A DNA stretch of 33,851 nt from Lachnospiraceae bacterium (GTDB lineage Bacteria > Bacillota > Clostridia > Lachnospirales > Lachnospiraceae): contig JAFRVD010000008.1 in assembly GCA_017441825.1 (NCBI GenBank), forward strand, positions 1 to 33,851, in the 5' to 3' direction. Both the position numbers and the translations under genes were made by a program. Of this stretch, positions 15,142-25,078 are shown in pieces; the first letter of the stretch is position 1; each line of letters opens with the position of its first letter. Below the pieces are notes generated by a model. The model was not told the origin of the DNA and did not search any database. It saw nothing but the letters and a program-made list of their open reading frames with translations.

Positions 15142-15666
15142 ATGAAAAAAGTAGAAGATTACGTCGTTACGATCCCGGATCACCCGATTCCGGGCATCAT
15201 GTTCCGCGATATCACGTCGGTGCTGTCAGACCCGGACGGGTTTACGCTTGCCATCGATGAAATGAATAAAAAGCTCGAGGGCTTCGATTTCGACGCCATC
15301 GCAGGTACGGAGAGCCGGGGCTTCATTTTTGGCTCCGTGCTGGCGTATCTCCATCACAAACCGTTCATCCTGATTCGGAAGGCCGGGAAGCTGCCCAGGG
15401 AGACGGTCAAACAGTCCTATGACCTGGAATACGGCAGCGCGACCATTGAAATGCACAAGGACGATGTGAAGCCCGGACAGAAGGTCGTCATCGTCGATGA
15501 CCTGATCGCTACCGGAGGTACGTCCATGGCAACGGCAAAGCTCGTAGAGTCTGTGGGCGCCGAAGTCGCCATGTTCCTGTTCCTCCTGGAGCTCAAGGGC
15601 CTCAAGGGCAGGGAAGTGCTGAAAAACTACAGGGTTGAGACGATCGTCGCGTACGAAGGAAAATAA
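15142..15666 (+). CDS. apt: Adenine phosphoribosyltransferase
   Basis: A 174-residue cytosolic enzyme making AMP and PPi from adenine and PRPP. The PRPP loop is VVIVDDLIATGGT (residues 115-127), and family segments include IPDHPIPGIMFRDIT near the N-terminus and IAGTESRGFIFGSVLAY. The length is normal for the family (about 170-180). ATG 15142 is chosen because GAGGAG lies 5 bases before it and MKKVEDYVVTIPDHPI is the family N-terminus; an in-frame start 48 bases earlier would precede the ribosome-binding site. It heads an operon with an S1-domain protein (27 bases on) and a histidine phosphatase. With xpt, guaB and the nucleoside importer downstream it belongs to a purine salvage block. Product PPi could feed the membrane pyrophosphatase. 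Confidence 0.95.
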   Translation: MKKVEDYVVTIPDHPIPGIMFRDITSVLSDPDGFTLAIDEMNKKLEGFDFDAIAGTESRGFIFGSVLAYLHHKPFILIRKAGKLPRETVKQSYDLEYGSATIEMHKDDVKPGQKVVIVDDLIATGGTSMATAKLVESVGAEVAMFLFLLELKGLKGREVLKNYRVETIVAYEGK

Positions 15667-15693
15667 TTACTGAAGAAAGAAAAACTGACAAAA

Positions 15694-16815
15694 ATGGAAA
15701 AAGAGATCAAGAAAGATATTGAAGAACTTGCGGAAGATTCTGTAAATTTCTATGAAGAATTTAATAAAGACGCAGCTGATAAGGATGAAACAGCTGCTGA
15801 GAACCCGGAAGCTCCGGAAGCCGTAGAGGAAGCGGCAGGATCCATAGTGGAAACTGTGGAAACCGCAGTGGAAGAAGCCCCTCATGAAGAGCCCGCTCCC
15901 GCGCCGGAACCGGCCGAATCCATGGAGGACTACAAGGAAGAGCTTGAGAAGTCCTTCCGCCAGATCCACGTGGGCGACGTGCTGGAGGGTACTGTCATCG
16001 ACGTTGACGAGACCGGCGTCCTGATGGACCTCGAATATTACGCGCCGGGCAGGATCCCCGTGGAAGAGATGAGCGCGGACCCGCATTTTGACATCATGGA
16101 CGCGGTCCGGATCGGCGACCGCTATCAGGCCACTGTAAAGAAGCGCGACGACGGCCGCGGCAACATCATCCTGAGCAAAAAGGACGCGGACGTGGAGCTT
16201 TCCTGGGACAAGCTCCGCCGCATGCAGGAGGAGAAGACCGTCATCACCGGCAAGATCACGGAGACCGTGAGAGGCGGCGCGATCCTCTACGTGGAAGGCA
16301 TCCGCGGCTTCATCCCGGCGTCCAAGCTGGCGCTCACCTATGTGGAGGATCCGGAAACGTACCTTCACAAGATCGTGGACGTCCAGGTCGCGGACGTGGA
16401 TGAAGAAGGAAGAAGGCTCGTGCTCTCCGCAAAGGAGCTCCTTATCGCGAAGGCGATCGAAGAGAAAAACAAAAGGATCGAGCGGCTTGCGGTCGGCCAC
16501 ATTGTAGAGGGCACTGTTGAGAACATCAAGGAGTACGGGGCGTTTGTGAACATCGGCGACGGCATCTCCGGCCTCCTCCATATCTCCCAGATCTCGAACC
16601 AGAAGATCAAGCACCCGGGCGCCGTCCTCCGTGAAGGCGATAAGGTCAAGGTCATGATCACGAAGGTCCAGGACGGCAAGGTCTCTCTCAGCATGAAGGC
16701 TGTTCAGGACCTGATGGCCAAGGAGCTTCAGGAAGAAGAGGAGAACGAGTACCACGACGGCGGCGAAGCCGTCACGTCCCTGGGAGACCTCTTAAAGGGC
16801 TTCAAATTCAACTGA
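15694..16815 (+). CDS. S1 RNA-binding domain protein, RpsA-like
   Basis: A 373-residue cytosolic protein with three S1 (OB-fold) domains at about residues 92-162 (GDVLEGTVIDVDETGVLMDL), 178-245 (VITGKITETVRGGAILYVEG) and 266-336 (GHIVEGTVENIKEYGAFVNI). Residues 1-85 are very acidic, rich in Glu, Ala and Pro. The third domain has the typical GLLHISQIS and ends KVSLSMKAV, the best-preserved RNA-binding form. Firmicute S1 homologues of this size have three or four domains and are often annotated RpsA-like; they need not be ribosomal. The start is ATG 15694 with a weak ribosome-binding site (AAGAAAGAAAA), probably reinitiated from apt. It is followed after 12 bases by the histidine phosphatase gene. 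Confidence 0.88.
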   Translation: MEKEIKKDIEELAEDSVNFYEEFNKDAADKDETAAENPEAPEAVEEAAGSIVETVETAVEEAPHEEPAPAPEPAESMEDYKEELEKSFRQIHVGDVLEGTVIDVDETGVLMDLEYYAPGRIPVEEMSADPHFDIMDAVRIGDRYQATVKKRDDGRGNIILSKKDADVELSWDKLRRMQEEKTVITGKITETVRGGAILYVEGIRGFIPASKLALTYVEDPETYLHKIVDVQVADVDEEGRRLVLSAKELLIAKAIEEKNKRIERLAVGHIVEGTVENIKEYGAFVNIGDGISGLLHISQISNQKIKHPGAVLREGDKVKVMITKVQDGKVSLSMKAVQDLMAKELQEEEENEYHDGGEAVTSLGDLLKGFKFN

Positions 16816-16827
16816 CAGGAGCGTACG

Positions 16828-17547
16828 ATGTACCTTTATTTTGTCAGACACGGCAAACCGGATTACGAAACGGACACCCTTCTTCCGGAAGGCGTCCGCC
16901 AGGCGGAGAGCGCCGCAAGGCGGCTTTCCTATTCCGGCATAGACAGGATCTATTCTTCGCCGATGGGGCGGGCTCAGGAAACGGCCCGTCCCACGGCGGA
17001 GCTTCTCGGCCTCCCCGTGACCGTCCTGCCCTGGGCCCGGGAGCTGGAGGGCGAATCCAAGACGCTTTGGCCGGACGGTGTCCCCACCCGGCTCTCCAAG
17101 GTCGACCCGCTGTATTACTACACGGAGGACAAGCGGCGGATGACGCCGGAGGAAGCGCTTCTCAAGGTGGAAGCCTTCAATGACAGCGGCTTTCCGGAAC
17201 GGTACCATGAGATCTCGGAGGGCTTAGACGCCCTTCTTCTTGAGAACGGCTACCGGCGTACCCCGGAAGGGTACTACCTTGCCGAAGCCCCTAATGACCG
17301 GCACGTCGCCCTGTTCTGCCACTGTGCGATGCAGCGCGTGATGCTTTCACATCTCTTTAATATTCCCTACAACTTCCTGGCCGCCACGCTGCAGGCCAAC
17401 TTCACCGGAATCACCGTGCTCTTTTTCCCGTCCGAAGGGCAGGGGAAGCTTACCGTTCCGCAGGTCATGGCATACGGGGACGTAGGCCACATCCACATGG
17501 ACACGCAGGAACCATTTGAAAGTCACTGGACGCACGAAGCGTTCTGA
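16828..17547 (+). CDS. Histidine phosphatase (phosphoglycerate mutase superfamily)
   Basis: This 239-residue protein has the RHG motif at the N-terminus (YLYFVRHGKPD; catalytic His8), IYSSPMGRAQETARPTAELL, and the second active-site His in ALFCHCAMQR. It is a histidine phosphatase rather than a clear glycolytic mutase. Substrates in this family include sugar phosphates, nucleotide intermediates and peptides; the sequence does not fix one. It has no signal peptide. The start has AGGAGC 6 bases upstream and lies 12 bases after the S1 gene, making it the third gene of the apt operon. A weak candidate terminator follows at 17561. Confidence 0.87.
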   Translation: MYLYFVRHGKPDYETDTLLPEGVRQAESAARRLSYSGIDRIYSSPMGRAQETARPTAELLGLPVTVLPWARELEGESKTLWPDGVPTRLSKVDPLYYYTEDKRRMTPEEALLKVEAFNDSGFPERYHEISEGLDALLLENGYRRTPEGYYLAEAPNDRHVALFCHCAMQRVMLSHLFNIPYNFLAATLQANFTGITVLFFPSEGQGKLTVPQVMAYGDVGHIHMDTQEPFESHWTHEAF

Positions 17548-17560
17548 CAGAAAACGATTT

Positions 17561-17583
17561 CCGGGCATTTTTCCGGTTTTTTT
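17561..17583 (+). terminator. Weak candidate terminator of the apt operon
   Basis: A short CCGG/CCGG stem (17561-17564 and 17573-17576) with an outer GAAAAC/GTTTTC pairing, followed by seven T residues at 17577-17583. The stem is weak, so termination may be incomplete. It lies 12 bases before the guaB -35. Confidence 0.35.
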
Positions 17584-17595
17584 CCGTGTTTTCGC

Positions 17596-19139
<1,544 letters not shown>

Positions 19140-19154
19140 TCACTTTCCGGGCGT

Positions 19155-19231
19155 GTGAAAAGGCCTTGGCACTTTCACCAAACAATTTCATTTTTACACA
19201 TTTTTTCGGTCAAATTCACAATTGTTTTTTT
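19155..19231 (+). terminator. Stem-loops after guaB, possible terminator
   Basis: A GTGAAA/TTTCAC hairpin (19155-19178) is followed by an 8-base inverted repeat, AAACAATT (19180-19187) and AATTGTTT (19220-19227), ending in a run of T to 19231. Stability is low. The T-rich arm overlaps the candidate xpt -35. This 140-base gap does not match the purine riboswitch consensus. Confidence 0.4.
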
Positions 19232-19250
19232 CAGGCCTCCGTTGTACACT
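19222..19250 (+). promoter_or_regulatory. xpt: Candidate xpt promoter
   Basis: TTGTTT (19222-19227), 17 bases, TACACT (19245-19250). This would leave a leader of only about 26 bases, too short for a riboswitch. Confidence 0.45.
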
Positions 19251-19282
19251 TTCATTAAGAGAAAGAACGGGGGCCTGATGCT

Positions 19283-19858
19283 TTGAAGGAGCTTGAGGAA
19301 CGGATCTTAATGGACGGCGTAGTCAAGGCCGGAGACATCCTGAAAGTGGATAATTTCCTGAACCACCAGCTGGATCCCCAGCTGTTTTACAGGATGGGCC
19401 TTGAATGGAAGCGCCTTTATGAGGGTGAGAAGATCACAAAGATCCTCACCGCCGCAACGTCCGGCATTGCCATCGCGGCAGTCGCGGCGCTTGCGTTTGA
19501 CGTCCCTGTCGTTTTCGCGAGAAAAGCGAGATCCTCGAATCTTTCCGACGATGTCTTCACCGTAAGCGTACATTCCTACACGCACGGTGATGAATCCACG
19601 CTGATGGTCTCGAAGCAGTACCTCGGACCGGAGGACAGCGTCCTCATCCTGGACGACTTCCTGGCGAACGGCGCGGCGCTTACAGGCCTTGTTGAGCTTG
19701 CGAAGCAGGCAGGCTGCCGGATCGTCGGTGCAGGCGCTGCCATCGAAAAGGCCTACCAGCCCGGCGGAGAACGCATACGGAGTATGGGCATCCGCGTGGA
19801 ATCACTTGCTAAGATCGTCTCTATGGACGAAGAGCACGGCATCGTGTTCGCGGACTGA
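19283..19858 (+). CDS. xpt: Xanthine phosphoribosyltransferase
   Basis: The 191-residue enzyme converts xanthine and PRPP to XMP and PPi. Family landmarks are LKVDNFLNHQLDPQLFYRMG near the N-terminus, VPVVFARKARSSNLSDDVFT, and the PRPP loop VLILDDFLANGAALTGLVEL; the tail GIRVESLAKIVSMDE also fits. The start is TTG 19283, since the ATG five bases upstream is out of frame and stops after two codons. TTG gives KELEERILMDGVVKAGDILK, which matches Xpt N-termini, and GGGGG lies 9 bases before it. The rare start could lower expression. A perfect terminator follows at 19862. It joins guaB and the nucleoside importer in purine handling. Confidence 0.95.
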   Translation: MKELEERILMDGVVKAGDILKVDNFLNHQLDPQLFYRMGLEWKRLYEGEKITKILTAATSGIAIAAVAALAFDVPVVFARKARSSNLSDDVFTVSVHSYTHGDESTLMVSKQYLGPEDSVLILDDFLANGAALTGLVELAKQAGCRIVGAGAAIEKAYQPGGERIRSMGIRVESLAKIVSMDEEHGIVFAD

Positions 19859-19861
19859 TTT

Positions 19862-19888
19862 CCGGGGACCGCGTCCCCGGTTCTTTTC
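19862..19888 (+). terminator. Intrinsic terminator after xpt
   Basis: A perfect stem, CCGGGGAC (19862-19869) with GTCCCCGG (19873-19880), around CGC, followed by TTCTTTTC. Confidence 0.9.
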
Positions 19889-19901
19889 ATTTCGGTCACA
19901 G

Positions 19902-19921
19902 ACCGCACGGCGGTTTATGAT
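19902..19921 (+). promoter_or_regulatory. Putative promoter and operator of the nucleoside importer operon
   Basis: TATGAT (19916-19921) lies 24 bases before the start codon of the binding-protein gene. Just upstream is an inverted repeat, ACCGC-ACG-GCGGT (19902-19914), similar in sequence and place to those near apt. The -35 is poor (CGGTCA at 17 bases), as expected if an activator or special element is used. Confidence 0.45.
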
Positions 19922-19944
19922 ATAAAAATTTCACGGAGGGGATT

Positions 19945-21246
19945 ATGAAAAAGTTATTAGCGTTACTGCTTGCAGCTGTAATGGTAATTTCCATGGCAGC
20001 ATGTGGAACCACGGCTCCTGCTGATACGAAGACGGAAACAGAGCCCGCCAAGGAAGAAGAGAAGACCGAGGAAGCTCAGACGGATGAAGCAGAAGAATCT
20101 GAGCCCGAAGAAGGTCAGGAAGAAGAAGCTTCTGAAGGCGCTGAAGTGAAGGTTGGTTTCATTTTCCTTCATGACGAAAACTCCACCTATGACAAGAACT
20201 TCATGGAAGCCGCAAAGGCTGCCTGCGAAGCTCAGGGCGTTGAGTACATCCAGAAGACCGGTATCCCGGAGACCAACGAGTGCTACGAAGCAGCGTGCGA
20301 CCTGATCGACCACGGCTGCAACATCATCTTCGCGGACTCCTTCGGCCATGAATCCTTTATGCTTCAGGCTGCAAAGGAATATCCGGACGTCCAGTTCTGC
20401 CACGCTACGGGCACCATGGCGCACACCGCCGGCGTCGCGAACTACCACAATGCGTTCGCGTCCATCTACCAGGGCCGTTTCCTGGCAGGCGTTGCTGCAG
20501 GCATGAAGATCAACGAGATGATCGAAGAAGGCAAATTCACTGCTGATGAAGCTCTGATGGGCTACGTTGGCGCTTACACCTACGCGGAAGTTATTTCCGG
20601 CTACACCTCCTTCTACCTTGGCGCGAAGAGCGTATGCCCGACCGTCAGGATGCAGGTACAGTTCACCGGTTCCTGGTACGACGAGACACTTGAAAAGGAA
20701 GCAGCTCAGACCCTTCTGAACAACGGCTGCATCCTGATCTCCCAGCACGCGGACTCCATGGGCGCTCCTACTGCCTGTGAAGAAGCAGGCGTTCCGAACG
20801 TTTCCTACAACGGCTCCACCGTTTCTGCATGCCCGAACACCTTCATCGTATCCTCCCGCATCAACTGGGAGCCCTACATGGAGTACATGATCGAGTGCGT
20901 GAAGAAGGGCGAAGCGATCGACACCGACTGGACCGGCACACTTGAGACCGGCTCCGTTGTTCTGACGGAAGTCAACGGACAGGCTGCTGCAGAAGGCACG
21001 CAGGAAGCGATCGACAAGCTTTGGGCTGAGCTCAACGACGGCACCGTGAAGGTTTTCGATACCGCGAACTTCACCGTGGACGGCAAGGCTGTTGATTCCT
21101 ACCTGGCTGACGTTGATACGGATGAGAACTACGAAGGCGACACCGAGGTCATTTCCGACGGTTACTTCCATGAGTCTGAATACCGTTCTGCTCCTTACTT
21201 CGATCTGCAGATCGACGACATCGAGCTTCTGAACGCTGCATTCTGA
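19945..21246 (+). CDS. BMP-family nucleoside-binding lipoprotein of an ABC importer
   Basis: A 433-residue lipoprotein. Residues 1-20 form the signal peptide with lipobox MAAC (Cys20), followed by an acidic Glu/Thr linker to about residue 67, then the binding domain starting VKVGFIFLHDENSTYDKNFM. YDKNFMEAAKAACEAQGV, NIIFADSFGHESFMLQAAKE and ASIYQGRFLAGVAAGMK are typical of the BMP/PnrA/Med family, whose known ligands are purine or other nucleosides. The ribosome-binding site GGAGGGG is strong. It is followed by a GC-rich hairpin and then the ATPase and two permease genes, so it is the binding protein of a complete importer. Its neighbours guaB and xpt support purine nucleosides or related compounds; the exact ligand is not proved. 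Confidence 0.92.
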   Translation: MKKLLALLLAAVMVISMAACGTTAPADTKTETEPAKEEEKTEEAQTDEAEESEPEEGQEEEASEGAEVKVGFIFLHDENSTYDKNFMEAAKAACEAQGVEYIQKTGIPETNECYEAACDLIDHGCNIIFADSFGHESFMLQAAKEYPDVQFCHATGTMAHTAGVANYHNAFASIYQGRFLAGVAAGMKINEMIEEGKFTADEALMGYVGAYTYAEVISGYTSFYLGAKSVCPTVRMQVQFTGSWYDETLEKEAAQTLLNNGCILISQHADSMGAPTACEEAGVPNVSYNGSTVSACPNTFIVSSRINWEPYMEYMIECVKKGEAIDTDWTGTLETGSVVLTEVNGQAAAEGTQEAIDKLWAELNDGTVKVFDTANFTVDGKAVDSYLADVDTDENYEGDTEVISDGYFHESEYRSAPYFDLQIDDIELLNAAF

Positions 21247-21271
21247 TGAATTAACGGATACTGAACACAAT

Positions 21272-21295
21272 GGGCGGGGCCGAAAGACCCCGCCC
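21272..21295 (+). other. GC-rich hairpin between binding-protein and ATPase genes
   Basis: GGGCGGGG (21272-21279) pairs perfectly with CCCCGCCC (21288-21295) around an 8-base loop. No T-run follows, so it is not a full terminator. In importer operons such structures protect the 3' end of the binding-protein message and raise its level over the membrane parts. Confidence 0.75.
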
Positions 21296-21320
21296 GACAA
21301 ATTCAAAAAAGGAGCGCTCC

Positions 21321-22850
21321 ATGGCTGAGCCGGCTATTGAACTCAGGAATATAACGAAGATCTTTCTGGGCAAGGTGGTTGCGAATAAAATCATCAATCT
21401 CACCGTAAACTACGGTGAGATATTGTCCATTCTCGGAGAGAACGGAAGCGGCAAGACCACGCTCATGAATATGATTGCGGGCATTTACTACCCGGATGAG
21501 GGCCAGATCTTCATCAACGGAGAAGAAGTACTGATCACCTCACCGAAGGACGCATTCAAGTACAGGATCGGCATGATCCATCAGCATTTCAAGCTGGTGG
21601 ACGTTTTTACTGCAACGGAGAACATCATCCTCGGACTGAAGGACGAGGGGAAGTATGACACGAAGAGAGCTTCGGAGCAGGTGAAGGCGATCGCCGACCA
21701 GTACGGGTTTGACCTTGATCCGGATAAAAAGATCTATGAAATGTCAGTTTCGGAGAAGCAGACCGTGGAGATCATCAAGGTGCTCTACCGCGGTGCGGAC
21801 ATCCTGATTTTGGACGAGCCGACTGCAGTGCTTACGCCGCAGGAGACCGAGAAGCTGTTCGCGGTGCTCCGGAGGATGCGTGAGGACGGCAAGGCGATCA
21901 TTATCATTACGCATAAGCTCCACGAGGTGTTAGAGCTTTCTGACCGTGTGAGCGTGCTCCGGAAGGGCGAGTACATCGGCACGGTGGAGACGAAGGATGC
22001 GACGGAAGCATCGCTTACAGAGATGATGGTCGGCAAGAAGGTGGCGCTCAATATTGAGCGGCCGGAACCGAAGGATTCCGAGGAGCGGCTGATCGTGGCG
22101 CATCTGTCCGTCAAGAACCGAGAAGGCCTGACCGTTTTAAAGGACGTGACGTTCACTGCCATGTCCGGGGAGATCCTCGGGATCGCCGGAATTGCGGGCT
22201 CAGGGCAGAGAGAGCTTCTCGAGACCATCGCCGGGCTCCAGCCCATTGAATACGGCGGGGTGCAGTACATCACGCCGGGAACCGGGAAGATCGAATACCT
22301 GCGTGACAAGACTCCCATGGAGATCCGGGCGTTAGGCGTACGGCTTTCCTTCGTTCCGGAAGACCGGCTGGGCATGGGCCTTGTCGGAAACATGGACATT
22401 ACAGACAACATGATGCTCCGTTCCTATACCAAAGGACGGACGATGTTCCTCGAACGGAAGGCGCCGCAGACTCTTGCGGAGCAGATCGTCGAACAGCTGC
22501 AGGTGACCCCCACAGGCACCAGCACACCGGTACGCCGCCTTTCCGGCGGAAACGTGCAGAAGGTGCTGGTGGGACGTGAGATCGCCGCGGCGCCCACGGT
22601 GCTGATGGCGGCTTACCCGGTCCGCGGACTCGATATCAATTCATCCTACATGATCTACGATCTCCTGAATGCCCAGAAGAAGCAGGGCGTTGCCGTGATC
22701 TTCGTGGGTGAGGACCTTGACGTGCTGACGGCCCTGTGCGACCGGATCATGGTCATCGGCCAGGGCAGTATTACAGGTATGGTGGACGGACGGACCGCCT
22801 CTAAAGAGGAGATCGGTCTTCTGATGACGAAGGGAGGGCATGCTTCATGA
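21321..22850 (+). CDS. ABC importer ATPase with two nucleotide-binding domains (BMP family)
   Basis: A 509-residue double ATPase that powers nucleoside import. Domain 1 has Walker A GENGSGKTT and Walker B ILILDEPTAVLTP, with signature MSVSEKQTVEIIKVL in place of LSGGQ, as in this family. Domain 2 (from about residue 260) has GIAGSGQRELLETI in the Walker A place and signature RLSGGNVQKVLVGREI. Its Walker B reads VLMAAYPVRGLD: Ala431 and Tyr432 replace the usual acidic residues, so this site probably cannot hydrolyse ATP. A degenerate P-loop in domain 2 is normal for the family; the Tyr is less usual in my experience. ATG 21321 is used because AAAGGAGCG precedes it. Its 3' end overlaps the next start by four bases (ATGA). 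Confidence 0.92.
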   Translation: MAEPAIELRNITKIFLGKVVANKIINLTVNYGEILSILGENGSGKTTLMNMIAGIYYPDEGQIFINGEEVLITSPKDAFKYRIGMIHQHFKLVDVFTATENIILGLKDEGKYDTKRASEQVKAIADQYGFDLDPDKKIYEMSVSEKQTVEIIKVLYRGADILILDEPTAVLTPQETEKLFAVLRRMREDGKAIIIITHKLHEVLELSDRVSVLRKGEYIGTVETKDATEASLTEMMVGKKVALNIERPEPKDSEERLIVAHLSVKNREGLTVLKDVTFTAMSGEILGIAGIAGSGQRELLETIAGLQPIEYGGVQYITPGTGKIEYLRDKTPMEIRALGVRLSFVPEDRLGMGLVGNMDITDNMMLRSYTKGRTMFLERKAPQTLAEQIVEQLQVTPTGTSTPVRRLSGGNVQKVLVGREIAAAPTVLMAAYPVRGLDINSSYMIYDLLNAQKKQGVAVIFVGEDLDVLTALCDRIMVIGQGSITGMVDGRTASKEEIGLLMTKGGHAS

Positions 22851-23938
22851 GAGAGCCTCTTTTCCATGTGGTAAAACGCCAGGTCATCGAGTGGTGGAAG
22901 GCATGGCTGATCCGGCTTGCGGCAGTGTTTCTTGCACTGGTGCTTTCTGCGATCGTGACCGTGATCATGACCGGTCTGAACCCGTTCCAGGTGTTCGCGA
23001 CCATCTTTGACGGCGCGCTCGGCACGACCCGCCGTACCTGGGCGTTCCTGCAGGGCACGGCCATTCTTCTGTGTATTTCGCTGGCCGTTACGCCGGCATT
23101 CAAGATGCGGTTCTGGAACATCGGCGCGGAAGGCCAGGTGCTGGCCGGCGCGATGGCGACCGCGACCTGCATGATCTTCCTCGGTAACAAGGTGCCCACG
23201 CTGATCCTCTTCGTGATCATGCTGGTCTCCGCGATCCTCGCAGGCGCCGTCTGGGGCCTGATCCCCGCGGTGTTCAAGGCGAAGTGGGGGACGAACGAAA
23301 CGCTGTTCACCCTGATGATGAACTACGTGATCATGCAGATCATTTCGTACTTTGTTTACCAGTGGTCCGTACCGAAGGGCTCCGGCCAGATCGGCATCAT
23401 CAATTCGGAAACGCATGCCGGCTGGATCCCGGCGCTGTTCGGACAGAATTACCTGCTGAACATCCTGATCGTGGTGGTTCTTACGGCGGCGGTGTACGTC
23501 TATCTGAAGTACTCCAAGCAGGGATATGAGATCTCTGTTGTGGGTGAGTCCGAGAACACGGCAAGGTACATCGGCATCAACGTGAAGAAGGTCATCATCC
23601 GGACCATGGTCATATCCGGCGCGCTTTGCGGTTTGGCAGGGTTCCTGCTTGTTTCGGGCACGGACCATACGGTCACCCGTGATACGGCGGGCGGCCAGGG
23701 CTTCACCGCCATCATGGTCTCCTGGCTCGCGAAATTCGACCCGCTCATGATGGTCATCGCCGCGGCGCTCATCATCTTCCTGCAGAAGGGAGCCGGCGAG
23801 ATCTCCACACAGTTCTCTCTGAACAAGTCGTTCGCGGACATTCTGACGGGCATTATCATTTTCTTCATCATCGGCTGTGAGTTCTTTATCAATTACAAGC
23901 TGATCTTCCGCTTCAGGAAACAGGAGGTGACAGCATGA
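22847..23938 (+). CDS. ABC importer permease 1 (BMP family, NupP-like)
   Basis: A 363-residue polytopic protein with about ten hydrophobic segments. The family signature FKMRFWNIGAEGQVLAGAM lies after the third helix, and later loops read TARYIGINVKKVIIRTMVIS and GQGFTAIMVSWLAKFDPLMM, matching branched-chain-type permeases of nucleoside importers. It pairs with the next permease to form the heterodimeric channel. It overlaps the ATPase gene by ATGA and the second permease likewise, so the three are translationally coupled. The start has GAGGGCATG-type spacing to GGAGGG inside the upstream gene. Confidence 0.92.
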   Translation: MREPLFHVVKRQVIEWWKAWLIRLAAVFLALVLSAIVTVIMTGLNPFQVFATIFDGALGTTRRTWAFLQGTAILLCISLAVTPAFKMRFWNIGAEGQVLAGAMATATCMIFLGNKVPTLILFVIMLVSAILAGAVWGLIPAVFKAKWGTNETLFTLMMNYVIMQIISYFVYQWSVPKGSGQIGIINSETHAGWIPALFGQNYLLNILIVVVLTAAVYVYLKYSKQGYEISVVGESENTARYIGINVKKVIIRTMVISGALCGLAGFLLVSGTDHTVTRDTAGGQGFTAIMVSWLAKFDPLMMVIAAALIIFLQKGAGEISTQFSLNKSFADILTGIIIFFIIGCEFFINYKLIFRFRKQEVTA

Positions 23939-24912
23939 TCACATTCTTACATCGCGCAGTCATCATGGGGATCCCGCTTTTATTCGGTGCGACCGGTGAG
24001 ACCATTACGGAAAAATCCGGCCACCTGAACCTCGGTATTCCCGGCATCATGTACGTGGGAGCCATCAGCGGCGTCATCGGCGCGTTCTTCTATGAAAACA
24101 GCGCAGGCGCCAATATGGTGCCGTTCCTTGCGGTCATGATCCCGCTTCTGTGTTCGATCCTGGGGTCGCTCCTCATGGGCCTCATTTACAGCTTCTTTAC
24201 GGTTTCGCTTCGTGCGAACCAGAACGTGACGGGTCTTGCGCTCACCACGTTCGGCGTAGGTATCGGCAACTTCTTCGGCGGATCGCTTATCCGCCTTTCC
24301 GGCGCCGATGTTCCCTCCATCAACCTGACGGCTACCTCGAACTGCTTCAAGGCGAAGTTTGCGTTCGTGGACAGTATGGGCTGGTTCGGCGAGCTGTTCT
24401 TAAGCTACAGCTTCCTTGCGTACCTCGGCATCGCGCTGGCCGTAGTGACAGCGATCGTGATGCGGAAGACGCGGGTGGGTCTCCACCTCCGGGCTGTGGG
24501 CGAGAACCCGGCAACGGCGGACGCGGCTGGCATCCCGGTCGAGCGGTACAAGTATTTCGCGACGTGCATCGGCGCGGTCATCGCCGGCCTGGGCGGACTT
24601 TACTACATCATGGACTACGCGTACGGCGTCTGGTCCAACAACGGCTTCGGCGACCGCGGATGGCTGGCCATCGCGCTCGTCATCTTCACGGTCTGGAAGA
24701 CGGACCTCGGTATCCTGGGCGCGTTCCTGTTTGGCGGCCTCCTGATCGTCCACAACTACATCCCGAACCTTGGGGTGGCGGACCAGGAGCTCATCAAGGC
24801 GCTGCCGTATGTGGTCACCATCATCGTGCTCGTGCTTGTTTCCGCGAGGAAGAAGCGTGAGAACCAGCCGCCGCAGAGCCTCGGTCTTTCGTATTTCAGA
24901 GAGGAGCGGTAA
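23935..24912 (+). CDS. ABC importer permease 2 (BMP family, NupQ-like)
   Basis: A 325-residue polytopic protein. It opens with the family motif TGETITEKSGHLNLGIPGIM, later has GIGNFFGGSLIRLSGADVPS, and near its end RGWLAIALVIFTVWKTDLG, a permease-loop region. It is shorter than permease 1, as is usual for NupQ-like partners. Four bases overlap with permease 1 (ATGA). A strong terminator at 24943 closes the operon. Confidence 0.92.
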   Translation: MITFLHRAVIMGIPLLFGATGETITEKSGHLNLGIPGIMYVGAISGVIGAFFYENSAGANMVPFLAVMIPLLCSILGSLLMGLIYSFFTVSLRANQNVTGLALTTFGVGIGNFFGGSLIRLSGADVPSINLTATSNCFKAKFAFVDSMGWFGELFLSYSFLAYLGIALAVVTAIVMRKTRVGLHLRAVGENPATADAAGIPVERYKYFATCIGAVIAGLGGLYYIMDYAYGVWSNNGFGDRGWLAIALVIFTVWKTDLGILGAFLFGGLLIVHNYIPNLGVADQELIKALPYVVTIIVLVLVSARKKRENQPPQSLGLSYFREER

Positions 24913-24942
24913 GCGAATTTTATAACGATAACCTGAAGACAG

Positions 24943-24980
24943 GCGCCTTCACCACCGGACGGTGGCGAAGGCGCTTTTTT
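24943..24980 (+). terminator. Terminator of the nucleoside importer operon
   Basis: GCGCCTTC (24943-24950) pairs with GAAGGCGC (24967-24974), with inner CCACC/GGTGG, followed by six T at 24975-24980. Confidence 0.92.
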
Positions 24981-24993
24981 ATGTGCCAAATTC

Positions 24994-25010
24994 GAAATGC
25001 TTCGCATTTC
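24994..25010. other. Short perfect hairpin in an AT-rich gap
   Basis: GAAATGC (24994-25000), TTC, GCATTTC (25004-25010). It lies just after the importer terminator and has no T-run. Read on the minus strand it is part of an 11-codon frame from ATG 25015 that is too short to support. The following 25020-25080 is nearly pure A/T with a run of TAATAATATAATAAT; no gene is seen in 24913-25267. Confidence 0.5.
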
Positions 25011-25078
25011 TCATTCAGACATTTTACCAGGGTGCTGAAATATTACTAAAACATATAATAATATAATAATAAAAAATA

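Noticed and set aside
15667-16755. 362-codon minus-strand frame over the S1-domain gene
   Set aside because: The plus strand has three S1 domains. The minus-strand product is His/Asp/Leu-biased without motifs, a shadow.
19140-19282. Purine riboswitch upstream of xpt
   Set aside because: The leader lacks the TATA...GTCTCTAC...CCGTAAA...GACTATG core elements, and the candidate promoter leaves about 26 bases.
19963-21306. 447-codon open frame on the minus strand across the nucleoside-binding lipoprotein gene
   Set aside because: It mirrors a clear BMP-family gene with a signal peptide and ribosome-binding site. High-GC codon bias opens long opposite frames; the product has no recognisable domain.
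24982-25015. 11-codon minus-strand frame starting at 25015 (MRNAKHFEFGT)
   Set aside because: Too short, no ribosome-binding site visible, and it coincides with a perfect hairpin; kept only as a structural note.
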